A stretch of DNA of 64,000 nt from Rhynochetos jubatus (taxonomy: Eukaryota > Chordata > Aves > Eurypygiformes > Rhynochetidae): positions 18,502,774 to 18,566,773 of the forward strand of contig CM050664.1 in NCBI GenBank assembly GCA_027574665.1, written 5' to 3'. The translations under genes and the position numbers were made by a program. This document shows positions 48,812 through 60,133 of this stretch, in pieces; the first letter of the stretch is position 1; each line of letters starts with the position of its first letter. The notes below the pieces were generated by a model. The model did not search any database and was not told the DNA's origin. It saw nothing but the letters and a program-made list of their open reading frames with translations.

Positions 48812-51633
48812 GAGTTGTTTGGTATTAAGCGGGACTGGAAATTCTTGGTGTCTGATTTTTTAAATACCAGTCTCTGCAACGGTGGGTGTGCAGTCTGAAG
48901 AGTATCCAGCTCTCCAGTGTCTGGGAAATCTGCTCCTTCTGAAACAGTCAGAGACGCTGTTTACATAATCTCCAGGTTTTGATACTAGATCCAGAAGAAA
49001 TTGTCAAATGTCAATTGTTCATGTAATGTAAAATTGCACAGAAAATAGGGCTGTAAAACTCGCAGATCCGCCCATTGATAGGAAGCAGCTTTATCTGGTT
49101 TTCCACTCTTTCATAAGCTATATGTCCTGCTTCTGGCCTTTAATCACATCAGAGATTGACACCTGTGAACTGTTCATTCCATTGCAGCACTAGAGAAGGG
49201 ATGGCAACAGCATTACCTGAACCCAGATTCTTCCGTGCTTCGCAAAGTTATGCACCCAGTTCTGCGTTTCTCCAAGTTCAGAAAGGCGGCAACTTTTCTG
49301 CCTCTTCATGCCCTGTGAAGTAATTAAAGGACAGACAGGTAAGTTTTACATGGAAGTCAAATATAATCTTGTCTTTATTTTTCTGTACCCAGGATTGGTT
49401 TTCATGTTATGTTGTCACTGCTGCAGTCCTACAGTATGTCTCTTGTTCAAGGTCAGGTTGCCTGTGAACATGAAAAGAACGAATTGTAAGCATATGCGGA
49501 GAGATAATACAAAACACGTCTGTCATGACAAAGCTAACACTGTATGATTTTAACCTCGCTTCATTTAAAGTCTCAAAAACAATCTCAGGGCCTCATCTCA
49601 GGTTCAAACAGGCAATTTGTTATGCAAGAAACATCACCTTCAGTCTCTTACATGAAACCACCAGGTGCTGTTCAGTCCTTTCATAATAACCTCCCTCATG
49701 TCTCTTCAGAGGTGGTCCAGTGTCTGTCTCAAGGCAGAATATGAAAATTAGCTATGCATGTTTATAAACATAGTAGAAATCTGTTTTCATATTCATAAAA
49801 CTAAAGGTATGAAAGGTCGGAATACCTGTGATGAAGCAGTTGCAATTTCCCCACATACTTCAGAGCTTTTGTTTCCTGCACATGCTCTTGTCCCTAGGAG
49901 TGACACGGTGCAGCAAACTGGTGCAAAGCCACTTTGCAAGCACTTCCCCGCTGTTTGTGCTGCTGGAATTTAAGGACTCGTTTTAAAAGCCAAACACTAG
50001 ATTCAATCAGCGGAAGATTAAGCAGTGCCAGTGCTTTCTGATACCACTAAAAAAAAATCATCTCCTATGAGGTATTTGTGTTTGAATATTGAATTCCAAA
50101 GGGGTGGTAGCTATTTTTTGTAATTTTGTGGAGATGGAGTAAATGGTTATGAATAGCACAGTGGTAGGACAGGATTGATTACTAAGCTCCCTTCCATTAA
50201 AACCACCTCAGTTTGCCAAAAGGCCTTGCGGCAGGACTTTGTCCATGTACCCCGTTACTTTTAAGCCCTAACTCAAATGCTGCGCAGAAACAAGGTCTGG
50301 AAGGATTTCAGAAGAGCTGTTCGCTGCGTGCTGCCTCACACACTGTTTTCGCTACAGAGACTGCAAGTCCCTCTCCGCTGTTTGTGACACAGCTTGTACA
50401 AATGGCATCTCATCCTGAGCACTTGCTCTGCAATCTTAATGGTCCTTTCCAAGAAAGAGCTCTAATAGTTCATTGAAATTGCGTTTAGTCTGCAGGCCCC
50501 CTGGAGCTATTATGAATGCAATTAATGTCTGCAGATCGGGACAGAAATGCAAAGGACTCTATGCTGTATTGACTTAATATATCATAATGGCTCTGTTTGG
50601 GCCTGGATGGGCTATTATTCATCCAATGCCATAGTTGAACAGGGCAGCTCTTGGCATGGCTTGAGGTCCTACAGGAAGGACAGGCTTGAAATGTGCGTAC
50701 TAGGACAAAAAAAATAGGAGATTGACGCCAGCTAACAGCACTGGAAACCCTGGGTCTCTTTCCCCGTAGGCCTTTGTGGGTGAGTGGTTTTAAATGCCAT
50801 ACGGGAGCTCTGTGGGCAAAACCAACTCGTGGTGCTTGGCTGGCTCCGTTCCTTTGCTGGGCCTGGCCTGCCTGTTCCTTGCTGGCTCCTGGATCCCCAT
50901 CACTGCCCGCAGGGACAGGGATTTCTGTTGCTTGTACGTTTACTTACAGATGCCCCGCAGCAGGCAGAGACCCTGGGGTGAGGCAGACCTGCCTGGCATC
51001 GCAGCCCTCCTGCTGGTACAGGCCCAAGTTAGTTGGGATCTCTAGAGTGACTGGGTACCTCCGGAGCGCTTTATCCTGACCGCAGACCCTGGAGATGTAC
51101 GTTTCACTGCTGATGGAGGAGCTCTTTCACTGTCACATGTTTTGATTTCATGCTGGGCAGTACAAGCAGGGCACTTCACAAATTGCGATTATTTTCAACC
51201 AGTGAAGCCTGATTTGAATCATTGTATTTCCCTGATTTTACACAATGAACACTAAATCAAATAGATAAGCAGATCTCGGTTTTATCTTACAGAGTCTCCC
51301 AAGTGCCTGAGGCAGTTTAAGGTCCAGTGGCTGAAGTTAAGCTAAATTAAGCACTGTTGAAATGCAGAGTAGGCAGGGAACAGCTTCACTTCTGAAGTCC
51401 TGGCAGTGCAACTGGCTGTGCAAGGGGAAATCCTTTTAAATGTCAGAGAATTCGTTTGCTTTGAAATCTCCGTTATCTGTTCTTTTAACCTATCTATCCA
51501 TTCATTCAACACTGGAGTTTCAGTGTCACAGTGTCCTCCCAGTCCAGTTCAGGTGTCAGGTTTTAAATATCAGCCTCTAAGTTCTGCTATTTTTTTTAGC
51601 TGCACTTTTTTATTTTAATGAAACTGAGGTTAG

Positions 51634-52092
51634 ATTCATAGAATGGTTTGGGTTGGAAGGGACCTTAAAGACCATCTAGTTCCAACCTCCCTGCCATGGG
51701 CAGGGACACCCTCCACTAGACCAGGTTGCTCCAAGCCTCATCCAGCCTGGCCTTGGACACTTCCAGGGCTGGGGCATGCCCAGCTGCTTTGGGCAACCAG
51801 CTCCCATGCCTCCCCACCCTCTCCGGGAAGAACTTCTTCCTGATATCTGATCTAAATCTCCCTGCTTTCAGTTTAAATCCATTACCCCTTGTCCTGTTGC
51901 TACAGGCCCTTGTGAAAAGCTCCCCCTCCAACCTTCCTTGTAGCTCCCTTCAGGTACTGGAAGGCTGCGATAAGGTCTCCCTGGAGCCTTCTCTTCTCCA
52001 GGCTGAACAAGCCCAATTCTCTCAGCCTTTCTTCATAGCAGAGGGGCTCCAGCCCTCTGAGCATCTTTGTGGCCTCCTCTGGACTCGTTCCA
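51634..52092 (-). mobile_element. CR1 LINE fragment 2, 5'-truncated with intact 3' end
   Basis: The left edge ATTCATAGAATGGTTTGGGT is the reverse complement of the CR1 3' terminus. On the minus strand the C-terminal end of ORF2 can be read in pieces, including [40 protein letters not shown] and ALEVSKARLDEAWSNL. The match to CR1 stops near 52092, where CTCGTTC is repeated (52084-52090 and 52096-52102) and unique sequence follows. Severe 5' truncation is typical of CR1. It is the best preserved of the three copies here and probably the youngest. Confidence 0.95.
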
Positions 52093-55000
52093 ACTCGTTC
52101 AATGTGTTCATATCTAGTACAAGAATAACAAAAATAAGAGAGGTTCATTCAATGAACTTTTTTTTGCAAATGAACAGTCTCTAATCACAGTGCTGCTTTT
52201 GATATGAAAATATAGAGGTAACTGAAATTATTGGTACAGCCACACTTCAAAGAAAAATGAAGCAATCTGAGGTCTTTGCTGCTCTTCAGATTTGCACCGT
52301 TTCAGGACCAAGTGCTATAACCATCTGTTTATATGGAGATAGAGTGTGATTACCAAAGAAATCTTTTCCATGTGAGTATATGCTTTTTTAATGCCATTTC
52401 AATGTATTTTTGCTTTAATTATATCATTCTACTATTAAAGCAGAACTTCTGGGATTTATTTCAAGAGAGTCATGTAACTCCCTGTTCCCAAAATACCTAA
52501 AAATATATTTGCAACATTCAGCTCAACAATGTGCAACTTCAATCCTAGCATTAAGCTCACCTGTCTCTGAGCTCAGCACACCCTTAGGTGAGTGCAAGCT
52601 GACAGTTTTATCCTTTATTTTCCCTTACCACAGACAAAGGGAAGTAAGCTTCCCACGGAAGTTGTGATCAGAAATGGATGCGTCAGCTGTTCTCTCCAAA
52701 TGTGTGTGGTTGTAATCACAACTGCTTGTGTGTGCCAGAAGAAATCAGAGTATTTACAGCTTTTCAGTGCAGCCGGAAGGAAACAATTACAAGTGAAATG
52801 CAAACATGCAGTCATATATACAAATATATGGGAAAAGCACAAGTACGTACACAGGCATGCGTGTTCACGCTCATCCATAAACAGGATGCCAGTGGGAACA
52901 AGCAGAAAATGTGTTTGCAAGTAGAAAGCATCACCGAAGAGGCGGATTATAAAACTGCATGGAAGCAGAGGACAAAGGAAGTGTCTCGAGCAGAAGTCAA
53001 GATAACAGCTTTTCCATTCCGGGACTGAGGGTAAGTGCGTGACAGTGAGCCCACTCAAGGAGTTCTGGTTCTGGGCTGGGAGGAAGCTGTATTTACCCTG
53101 TGTGCATTGCGCTCTTTTTTTCACTGAGATACATAAAGCAGGAAGGTTTTGTGTTGGTGGAGAAACACTCCACAGTATCTGCAGAGTCTAATAGGAACAA
53201 GCTACTCAGAAACACTACTATTTTCAATTAAATTGATGCTGCAACTAGGATGAATGGGTCTAAATGGAGAAAAAAAAAATTGCCTTCTAAGAGTGTGTTA
53301 TCAGGTGTTGGGGTGATCTCCAGGTTTTGGGACTCCCTGCCACCGTCCTTTCTGCAGGTTCACATATCCTCTCTTCTTATTCCTGAAATTGCACTTCTGA
53401 GTGCATCATCACATGGCCTGACCAAGTCCTATTCTTTCATGAGCACAGTAAATACCTGCATTTCTTCTGGCAATGAAGATACTCTGAATCTTTTAGTTTT
53501 ATTCCTGCTAGGTTTTCTTTGTCTATCCATTTCTTGGGAAATCAATGCTCAGAGGAGCAACCTGTGTGTCTCTGACTTACACGCAGTTCCAGCTGAACAG
53601 CACTAGGTTTCTAGCAGAAGGATTGAAAGAACAAAGAAAAAGGTTCATTTAATTTACCTTGAGGGATAGTTCATTTTTCAAATAGAGACAATTTGAAAAG
53701 CACAAAGCGCTATACCAATATCTTAGTCACTCTCAAAAATAAAATTAAGTCTTTCTCGGTAGGTAGGAAAATAAATGTTAGTGCTATGTACATTTGCATC
53801 TAGCAGCAATTCTGCAGCTAATTTTGTAGTAATTGATATGCTGCTATATTGCTTTATTATGAGTATTGAAGCATTAAACATTCAGGTCTCGGCCAGTCTT
53901 GGCCTAACACCAGAGTGGTCATTTGCCACGTACTTAGCAGGCTGACCAGTACACGACAATAATCAGAGCTGGCACGGAGCTTAAACATTGATGTCCGCTG
54001 GTTGCCTGAATACAGTTTAGAATATTATGGGCCAGAAACACTAACTTACACAGGGCTGCTTAATGAAACCAAGAACTGGCCTGGGCAATATGGAACCATA
54101 CATCAGATTAGAAAAGAAACTGCCCTCCAACCAAGAGGCCAGTAAGAAGCTCATAAATGGATGTTTCTATGAGTAGGGTTTCAGGGTGCTAAATTCAAAC
54201 CAATGTCTTTTTTTGAGTGATGCTGAGTATCTTTATTATGTATGAAAGTGGCTGTGAGAGTAACTTTGTAAGTAAGGTGCATAATGGGTTATCTATCTAT
54301 TAGAAGGACATATCTATGTAGGCTTTATTCAGACACATATGATAACTTCTTTTTAAATGCAGAACCACAGCCTCAGCTGAGGTATAGTGGATTATTTTCA
54401 TTGTCTGTCCTAATACACATCCACTGAACACTGCTGTTGCTGAGCTGCAAGGATGCACAGTAGGCACTACAGCTCTGGCCACAGCTCCAGGAATCGTGCT
54501 CTCTAAAATGAGTGAACAGTAATATTAAGGACATGACTTGAAAGAAATCACAGACACCAAAAATGCAACAGGAAGAGAGAAGAGACGAATGTTTGCTGTT
54601 CTGGATAACCCCTAGTCAGACATATTTATATTTAAGCCAACAGCTAGTTATTATAATGACTCTTTCATGTATAGAAAGTGCCTGCCCTGCATAGACTTTC
54701 CCAAACCGGTGCTCCTGGGTGCTGCTGCTGTAGCAGCTGCTCAGAACGTACCTTGTATGTGTGCTGCTCCTTTAGTGGTCCTTTATTGGTGTGCTCTGTA
54801 CCTGGCTGTGCAATGCAACCTGTGCCTGTAGTACTTCCTCTGCTCACTTATGGCTTCTACGAGGCAATTCAGTTGTTTATTCCTGCTTGTATTGCTGGGA
54901 ATGAGGACTAATTGCTATCAGAGGATCTCATTACTCTTTCTATAGCACATCAGCTGGACATCTCAGACTCCATCACGTAGCAAAACCACCTGCTGATGAG

Positions 55001-56176
55001 CTAATCCTTTTATGTTAACAAGATGGCTTCATAGTGACACTCCTACTGCAATTACAGTGACAGGCCTGGCACATTTAGTGCTGGGATCGAAGCAGCGCTG
55101 GGCCACTTGCTCAAGCCTTTGCTCAAGTAAGCACAAAGTGAAGGACAGTGAGGTATTCTCGTTGCGGGACAAAGATACAGGAAAGCAGACGTGCTTTGGG
55201 AACAGGAGGCTGCTTGGCTTCAGCTGCGCTCAGTGCAGGGGCTTTGCCAGGCACCACTCAAAGCACTTCCACTGGCTCCTGCTCTGAGCCCACCCTTGGA
55301 GGAGGCTGCTTCTGCCCTGGACTCCGGGTGAGGCTTCCATGCCCCAAAGCCTTTGGGAACCTTCCTTGTGATCTCTGGCTTCAGCAACAGGGACTTTGTA
55401 GCTAAAAAATTATATCCCATAGAGTCCTCCCTGAAACCTGGACCAGCATAAGGATGGCCCCTGGGGTTTTGCTTCACTTGAAATGTGCTCTTCACTAATT
55501 CACGTAGTTTCCCTTTGACTTAGCAGATCCTCTTCAGCTTTCTGCAGCAAGCAGGTGTTTCTCCATATTTTCCAGTCTGTGAACTTAAAGAAATTCTGAA
55601 ATAATTTGTCATTTTATAAATAAGTTATACAAGCTGTCACCGCAAATCTGTCACCGTACAGACAGGTGCAAACATGCGCAGTGTGCAGAGAAAGGCACCA
55701 ACACTGAGATCAGAATAAAGGCCATCTAAAAGCAATTACATTTCCAGGTATTAGGCAAACACAATTATTTAAATTGCTAGTCAAAAACAGTTGATAAAAT
55801 AGATAATTAAAAAAGATTGACCTGAATGCTGATTTTAAATTACTCTGTAACGTGCACATAACTCCTGTAATTGCTCTCTCATGACCCAGCCTCCATTAAA
55901 AGGAGATTTTACCTAGGAAAAAAATTATATATGCAGCACACAGTGATTAAAATAAATACATATTCTCTTGAATCTTGGAAATGATGTGAGGAACTGTATT
56001 AAAAAGTGGGAAAGAATTAGCCCTGCATTGAAAACCGTATTGTGGTCTGTCATTTTATAAATCACACTCAAGAGGCATTGAAATAGAAAGTGTGGCAATG
56101 CATTAGACCACAGAAATAGTACACGACCTATTGTATGTAGATATATAAAAATTCAGTGTAAGAAAGACTGAGGAAG
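52093..56176. other. Unannotated single-copy DNA, no gene seen
   Basis: No gene is recognised. A 169-codon minus-strand frame (52615-53124) opposes 110- and 116-codon plus-strand frames in the same region. None has a domain I know. A fair splice acceptor (near 52634) and a donor-like GGGTAAGTG (near 53030) flank the plus-strand frames, but every frame closes before the donor. The alternating purine-pyrimidine patch at 52803-52880 is low complexity. 54700-55400 is somewhat GC-richer without a recognisable feature. Confidence 0.55.
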
Positions 56177-56938
56177 ATCATAGAATCATTTAGGTTGGAA
56201 AGGACACTTAAGATTGAGTCCAACCATTAACCTAACACTGCCAAGTCCAGCACTAAACCATGTCCCTGAGCACCACATTGGCACCTCTTTAACAGCTCCA
56301 GGGATGGTGTCTCCACCACTTCCCTGGGCAGCCTGTTTCAATGTCTGACAGCCCTTTCCATGATTTCATTTTTCCTACTATCCAACCTAAACCTCCCCTG
56401 GTGCAAGTTGAGGCCATTTCCTCTTATCTTATCACCTTGCAGAAGAGACCAAATCCCCCCTACTCTGTACCCTCCTTTCAGACAGCTGTAGAGTGTGATA
56501 AGGTCTCTCCTGAGCCTCCTCTTCTCCAGGCTGAACAACCCCAGCTTCCTCAGCCACTCCTCACAGGACTTGTGCTCCAAACCCCTCCCTAGCTCTGTTG
56601 CTCATCTCTGGACATGCCCAGCACCTCAGCATCTTTCTTGCAGTGAGGGGTCCAAAAGACAGTATTTGAGGTATGGTCTCACTGGTGACCAGTACAGGGG
56701 CACAATCCCTGCCTAGGTCCTGCTGGCCAGGATGCCATTAGCCTTCTTGTCCACCTGGGCACAGTGCTGGCTCATAGTCAGCTCTTGACCAACATCTCCA
56801 GGTCCTTTTTCCATGGGGGAGTTTTTCAGCCCCTCTTCCACTGTTTTGCATGAGGTGGTTGTGACTGAAGTGCAGGACCCGGCACTGAGCCCTGTTGAAC
56901 CTCATACAGGTGGCCTCAGGCCCATGGATCCAGCCTGT
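56177..56938 (-). mobile_element. CR1 LINE fragment 3, 5'-truncated with intact 3' end
   Basis: The left edge ATCATAGAATCATTTAGGTT is a CR1 3' terminus in reverse. ORF2 C-terminal pieces read on the minus strand include [18 protein letters not shown] and CMRFNRAQCRVLHF. CR1 similarity ends at CAGCCTGT near 56938, where the unique flank begins, so the copy is 5'-truncated inside the reverse-transcriptase domain. It is more decayed than the copy at 51.6 kb and differs from the 40 kb copy by roughly one base in eight over the shared part, except from 56809 onward, where the two are identical. Confidence 0.95.
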
Positions 56939-57078
56939 GTAAGATAATGAAGATGCTGAGATAGTGGGGAAGTTTCTCTTATTTCTCATTTGGATTACAG
57001 TGGCTCCAAAATAACAATGGGGATTCTATCATGCCATGAGCACCTAGCTTGAGAGATGGCAGCTGTTGTGGAGAGATC
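56809..57078. repeat. 270-bp block identical to 40444-40713
   Basis: This is the probable donor of the block found at 40 kb. It covers the last 130 bases of CR1 fragment 3 (to about 56938) and 140 bases of non-CR1 flank (56939-57078). The flank then continues into single-copy sequence without returning to CR1, which is what an undisturbed 5'-truncated insertion looks like. The flanking 140 bases are not a repeat that I recognise. Confidence 0.85.
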
Positions 57079-59855
57079 GCATTTACACTAGACTAGCCAG
57101 AAAAGAGGAAAAGAGAATTTTGACTCAGGCAGGTTAAAGACAAGATTTCCGAATACCTTTAGTGCATCTTGATGAGGGAGATGGAAACCTTGGAGGAATC
57201 TCAGATGCTCTTCATGGCCTTCTGAGGCCACATGAGTCTGACACAGGTGAGAAGCAAATGTTGAGACCCCAGGGCCAACTTGTGTCCTTTGTGCTGGGAG
57301 GTTGGTGGACCTGTGGCCACCTGACTGAGCTGGAGACCTCTGATATCAATAGTAATTGCTGGAGAAGGAAAGCAGCTCTTTGGCTCACTTTTCACTTGGT
57401 ACCCCTCTCTGCTTCTGTGTCTGTGTGGCGTGTGAATGGCTCACAGATACGATTTGTTTGTGCAATGCTCATAAAAGAAGAAAATCTCCCAGTGCCTCTG
57501 TTGTGAGATGTTGCTTCTGAGTTAGCTTTTAATGGCTTGATGCTCAGCTGGAGTAAGGAAACTTAACTGTTGAGACAGTGAAACTACAGCAGTTTATACC
57601 CAGTTCCATTGCTACTGATCTTCTTGGTCGTGGCTGAAGCTTACAGTACCCGTGGCCAAATACATGCATTGGCAACACCACCATCAAATTGAAAATAAAT
57701 GAATTTTGACCTATGGCTATCCATACATATGCAATTCAAAGAAACCAGTTGAAGGGGTGGATAGCACTAAAGGATGTTTTTTGAAGAAAATCGTGTAAGA
57801 CTCCAGTTTTAATGATGTGTAGCTCTGCCAGTCTCATTGCAGAAACATGAGAGCACCCGCTTTCAATTTAAAGTGCTCTTCTCCACACGTAGTACTTTTC
57901 TGAACCTGTCACTTCTCGGGAGGCTCTTTCTCAGGCAGTCTGCATTTTAAATCAAGCAGTTATGACAGTTTTCACTGCAAAAAGGGACAAATTAGTGAAA
58001 GCAGCATATATAGAAACTTGGTTGTGATAACTGCTAAATAACAGTAACCAAGGTTCCCGGGACTGACTGGCTCAGATTTTTGCAATGACCATCCACAGAA
58101 ATTCATGTAGGACTAAACCAGACCACTAGCTTTAGTGCCTGAAGTAATGAGTTACAAAATGGCACAGACTGAGATCATTAATCCTGGATTTATTGACAAG
58201 TTTGAAAGCCTCGGGTAGACCTTCGTTAGAAATTCAGCTGAGAGTGCAATCTGCTCCTGCGTCTATAATATTCTTGAAGCCCTCTGCAATTTTAGATATG
58301 TTAGTTTTCCCATAATGTCTTTGAGAGAGCAATGTGGGTAGCCCCACTCTTGTGGATGGGATGTTGAAGCTCAGAGGTAGCTATGCTGAATTATGGCTTG
58401 AAGACAAATTTTCATCATTTCACCTGCATGTCTCTTTTTCCCCCTTTGCAGAAAACTGGACCTGCAGACCGGACACTGCTAATTTCATATTGAAGGTTTT
58501 TCACAAGAGTTCAGGCACAGTCTGTGACTTATTGAGCAGTACTAGAATGGAATGGTTAGGAAAGAGCTATTTTACTAATCTGCTTTCAGAGTTCAATTTT
58601 CACATCTGAATCTTATGATAGGAGATCAAAGTTCCCCATTAGGGGACTGAATCCAATATTTAATACACTTAATACTCACTTTATATACTCACAAGACAGT
58701 CTGGTTTCCACATAAAACAATATCCGAGCTCCTTTTGGCACTTAATGAAGGGACAGAATGAGTGTTTTTAAGACCTCATTTTCTATGCCATTACATGGTG
58801 GTGAAAGCAGGACTGACTTCAGTAGTTACACTCACACAATCAGTCTGTCAAAAGCAGGATCAGCCTCCTATGCTTTGCATGAGGGAACACAGGAGTATCC
58901 TTATTCATGCATCTGTCTTTCAAAAACTATCCTGTGATATCCTGCGCTATCATCTTTGAAACGTCCTGGACTTGGGGAATGTCAAAACTTAGGATATGAG
59001 TGCACACTATTACTCTGTAAGTTGTATTGGAACTGATTAACCTATCAATCTCTATTATTCAGCTACTGGAAACGAGACACATCCTGTTCCTGGGGAATTT
59101 ACCTGGACTGAGATCAAAAGGAAACTGCTTTCTCCCTTCCCTGCATGAAGGTTCAAAATTTGTTTTGACTAGTGATGTTAAAAATAAATAAATATATGAA
59201 GTGACCTGAATAACTTGAGCAATTCCCATGTGATTAAGGCGGGAAGCGTTTGAAACATGAAAAGTTGCACCCGTGTTCAAATGAGAGAGGTCCTAGTTAA
59301 TTATTTAGAGCAGCCGAAAGCTCATCAAAAATTTAACCAAGATTTATTTCTCCGTGATTGTGCAGGCACCACAACGTGCAGAAATGGAGGCTTTAACTCT
59401 GTTAAATGAAACTCCTTGAGTTTTCACCTCCCAGCTTGCCAGTGCTGGCGCAGCGGGGCAAATGCATCCTTTTCTCCCATCTCCCCTCTTCCTCAAGCAC
59501 CTGCAGAAAACTGCCTTTGCCTGTTGCACCTTACATTAGTAAGATGGATTTAAATAGCATAATACCCAGGCAAACAAATAGCTTACAGCATTTGAGCTAC
59601 TGCTGTGGGGAAGTTGTGTTGGCCCACAGCAGAGCGTAGTTGCAGCTTTTCAAGACTACAGCCATTCGCCCCTGGTAGAAGATGCCAAATACAAGCCAGA
59701 CTGCAGCAGAGTCCCCCTCCTCTACCATCTCCAGGGTGGTGTGGCTACGAGCCCTGGACCTGGCAGAGCTTGAGGAATGGAGGGAGAGGAAAAGCGTGGA
59801 CTGCCTTCCCAGTACCCTGTAGAGCAGTTAATGTCCATATTCCCCTCTGCTGTAG
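57079..59855. other. Unannotated single-copy DNA, no gene seen
   Basis: Only ordinary AT-rich sequence and short open frames (up to 114 codons at 57162-57506) are present. No repeats, RNA genes or convincing exons are recognised. Confidence 0.6.
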
Positions 59856-59927
59856 CACTGTCAGGAACATAAACATTCTTGGTGAGGGTAAGGAGAGGAT
59901 TTTACAGGCCCAGAATAAGACCCAGAG
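59856..59927 (+). other. Candidate exon 1 of a possible two-exon transcript
   Basis: A pyrimidine-rich acceptor (TATTCCCCTCTGCTGTAG, ending at 59855) precedes 72 bases that end in CCCAGAG before a donor GTGAGG at 59928. One frame is open throughout and is part of an upstream open stretch beginning near 59605. It ends with two bases of a split codon. No protein domain is recognised. It could be a noncoding-RNA exon or a chance combination of signals, since matching splice motifs are common in 64 kb. Confidence 0.2.
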
Positions 59928-60033
59928 GTGAGGATAGTTCCTTATCCCTCCATCCGTCCCACTGGGATAGGTGCTGCAATGAATGGTGTTTCTTTTTCAC
60001 TCCGTTTCTCTTCTTGTGCCTATATTTTTTCAG

Positions 60034-60133
60034 TTTGTTCCGTGACTCTCAATTCCCAGACCTGAGAAGTCAGAGCTCTACAGCACACAGACTATTTAAG
60101 ATTCCTCGGTGCCTGAAGCTTCCCTGGCCAGAG
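60034..60133 (+). other. Candidate exon 2 of a possible two-exon transcript
   Basis: A long pyrimidine tract covers about 45 bases before TATTTTTTCAG at 60033. It is followed by 100 bases ending in CCAGAG and a near-consensus donor GTGAGT at 60134. Only one of three frames is open, and its phase (one base, then whole codons) is exactly what is needed to continue the open frame of the candidate exon at 59856-59927. The intervening intron would be 106 bases, short but possible in birds. The deduced peptide contains FRDSQFPDLRSQ and shows no family I know. Confidence 0.25.

Larger units (their letters stand above)
43966..51633. other. Unannotated single-copy DNA, no gene seen
   Basis: Only small features are seen: a hairpin-forming inverted repeat (44512-44541), an A-rich tract (45061-45110), an alternating purine-pyrimidine stretch (47120-47245) and a tandem 21-mer (48770-48811). 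The stretch 50460-50640 contains several ATTA/TAAT cores in moderately GC-balanced sequence and is a candidate conserved noncoding element. A GC-richer patch at 50800-51080 gives overlapping open frames (up to 101 codons) that I regard as compositional. Confidence 0.55.

Noticed and set aside
52615-53124. A 169-codon minus-strand frame opposed by plus-strand frames of 110 and 116 codons.
   Set aside because: The frame includes translated low-complexity sequence (the purine-pyrimidine patch) and has no recognisable domain. The plus-strand frames close before the nearest donor-like site.
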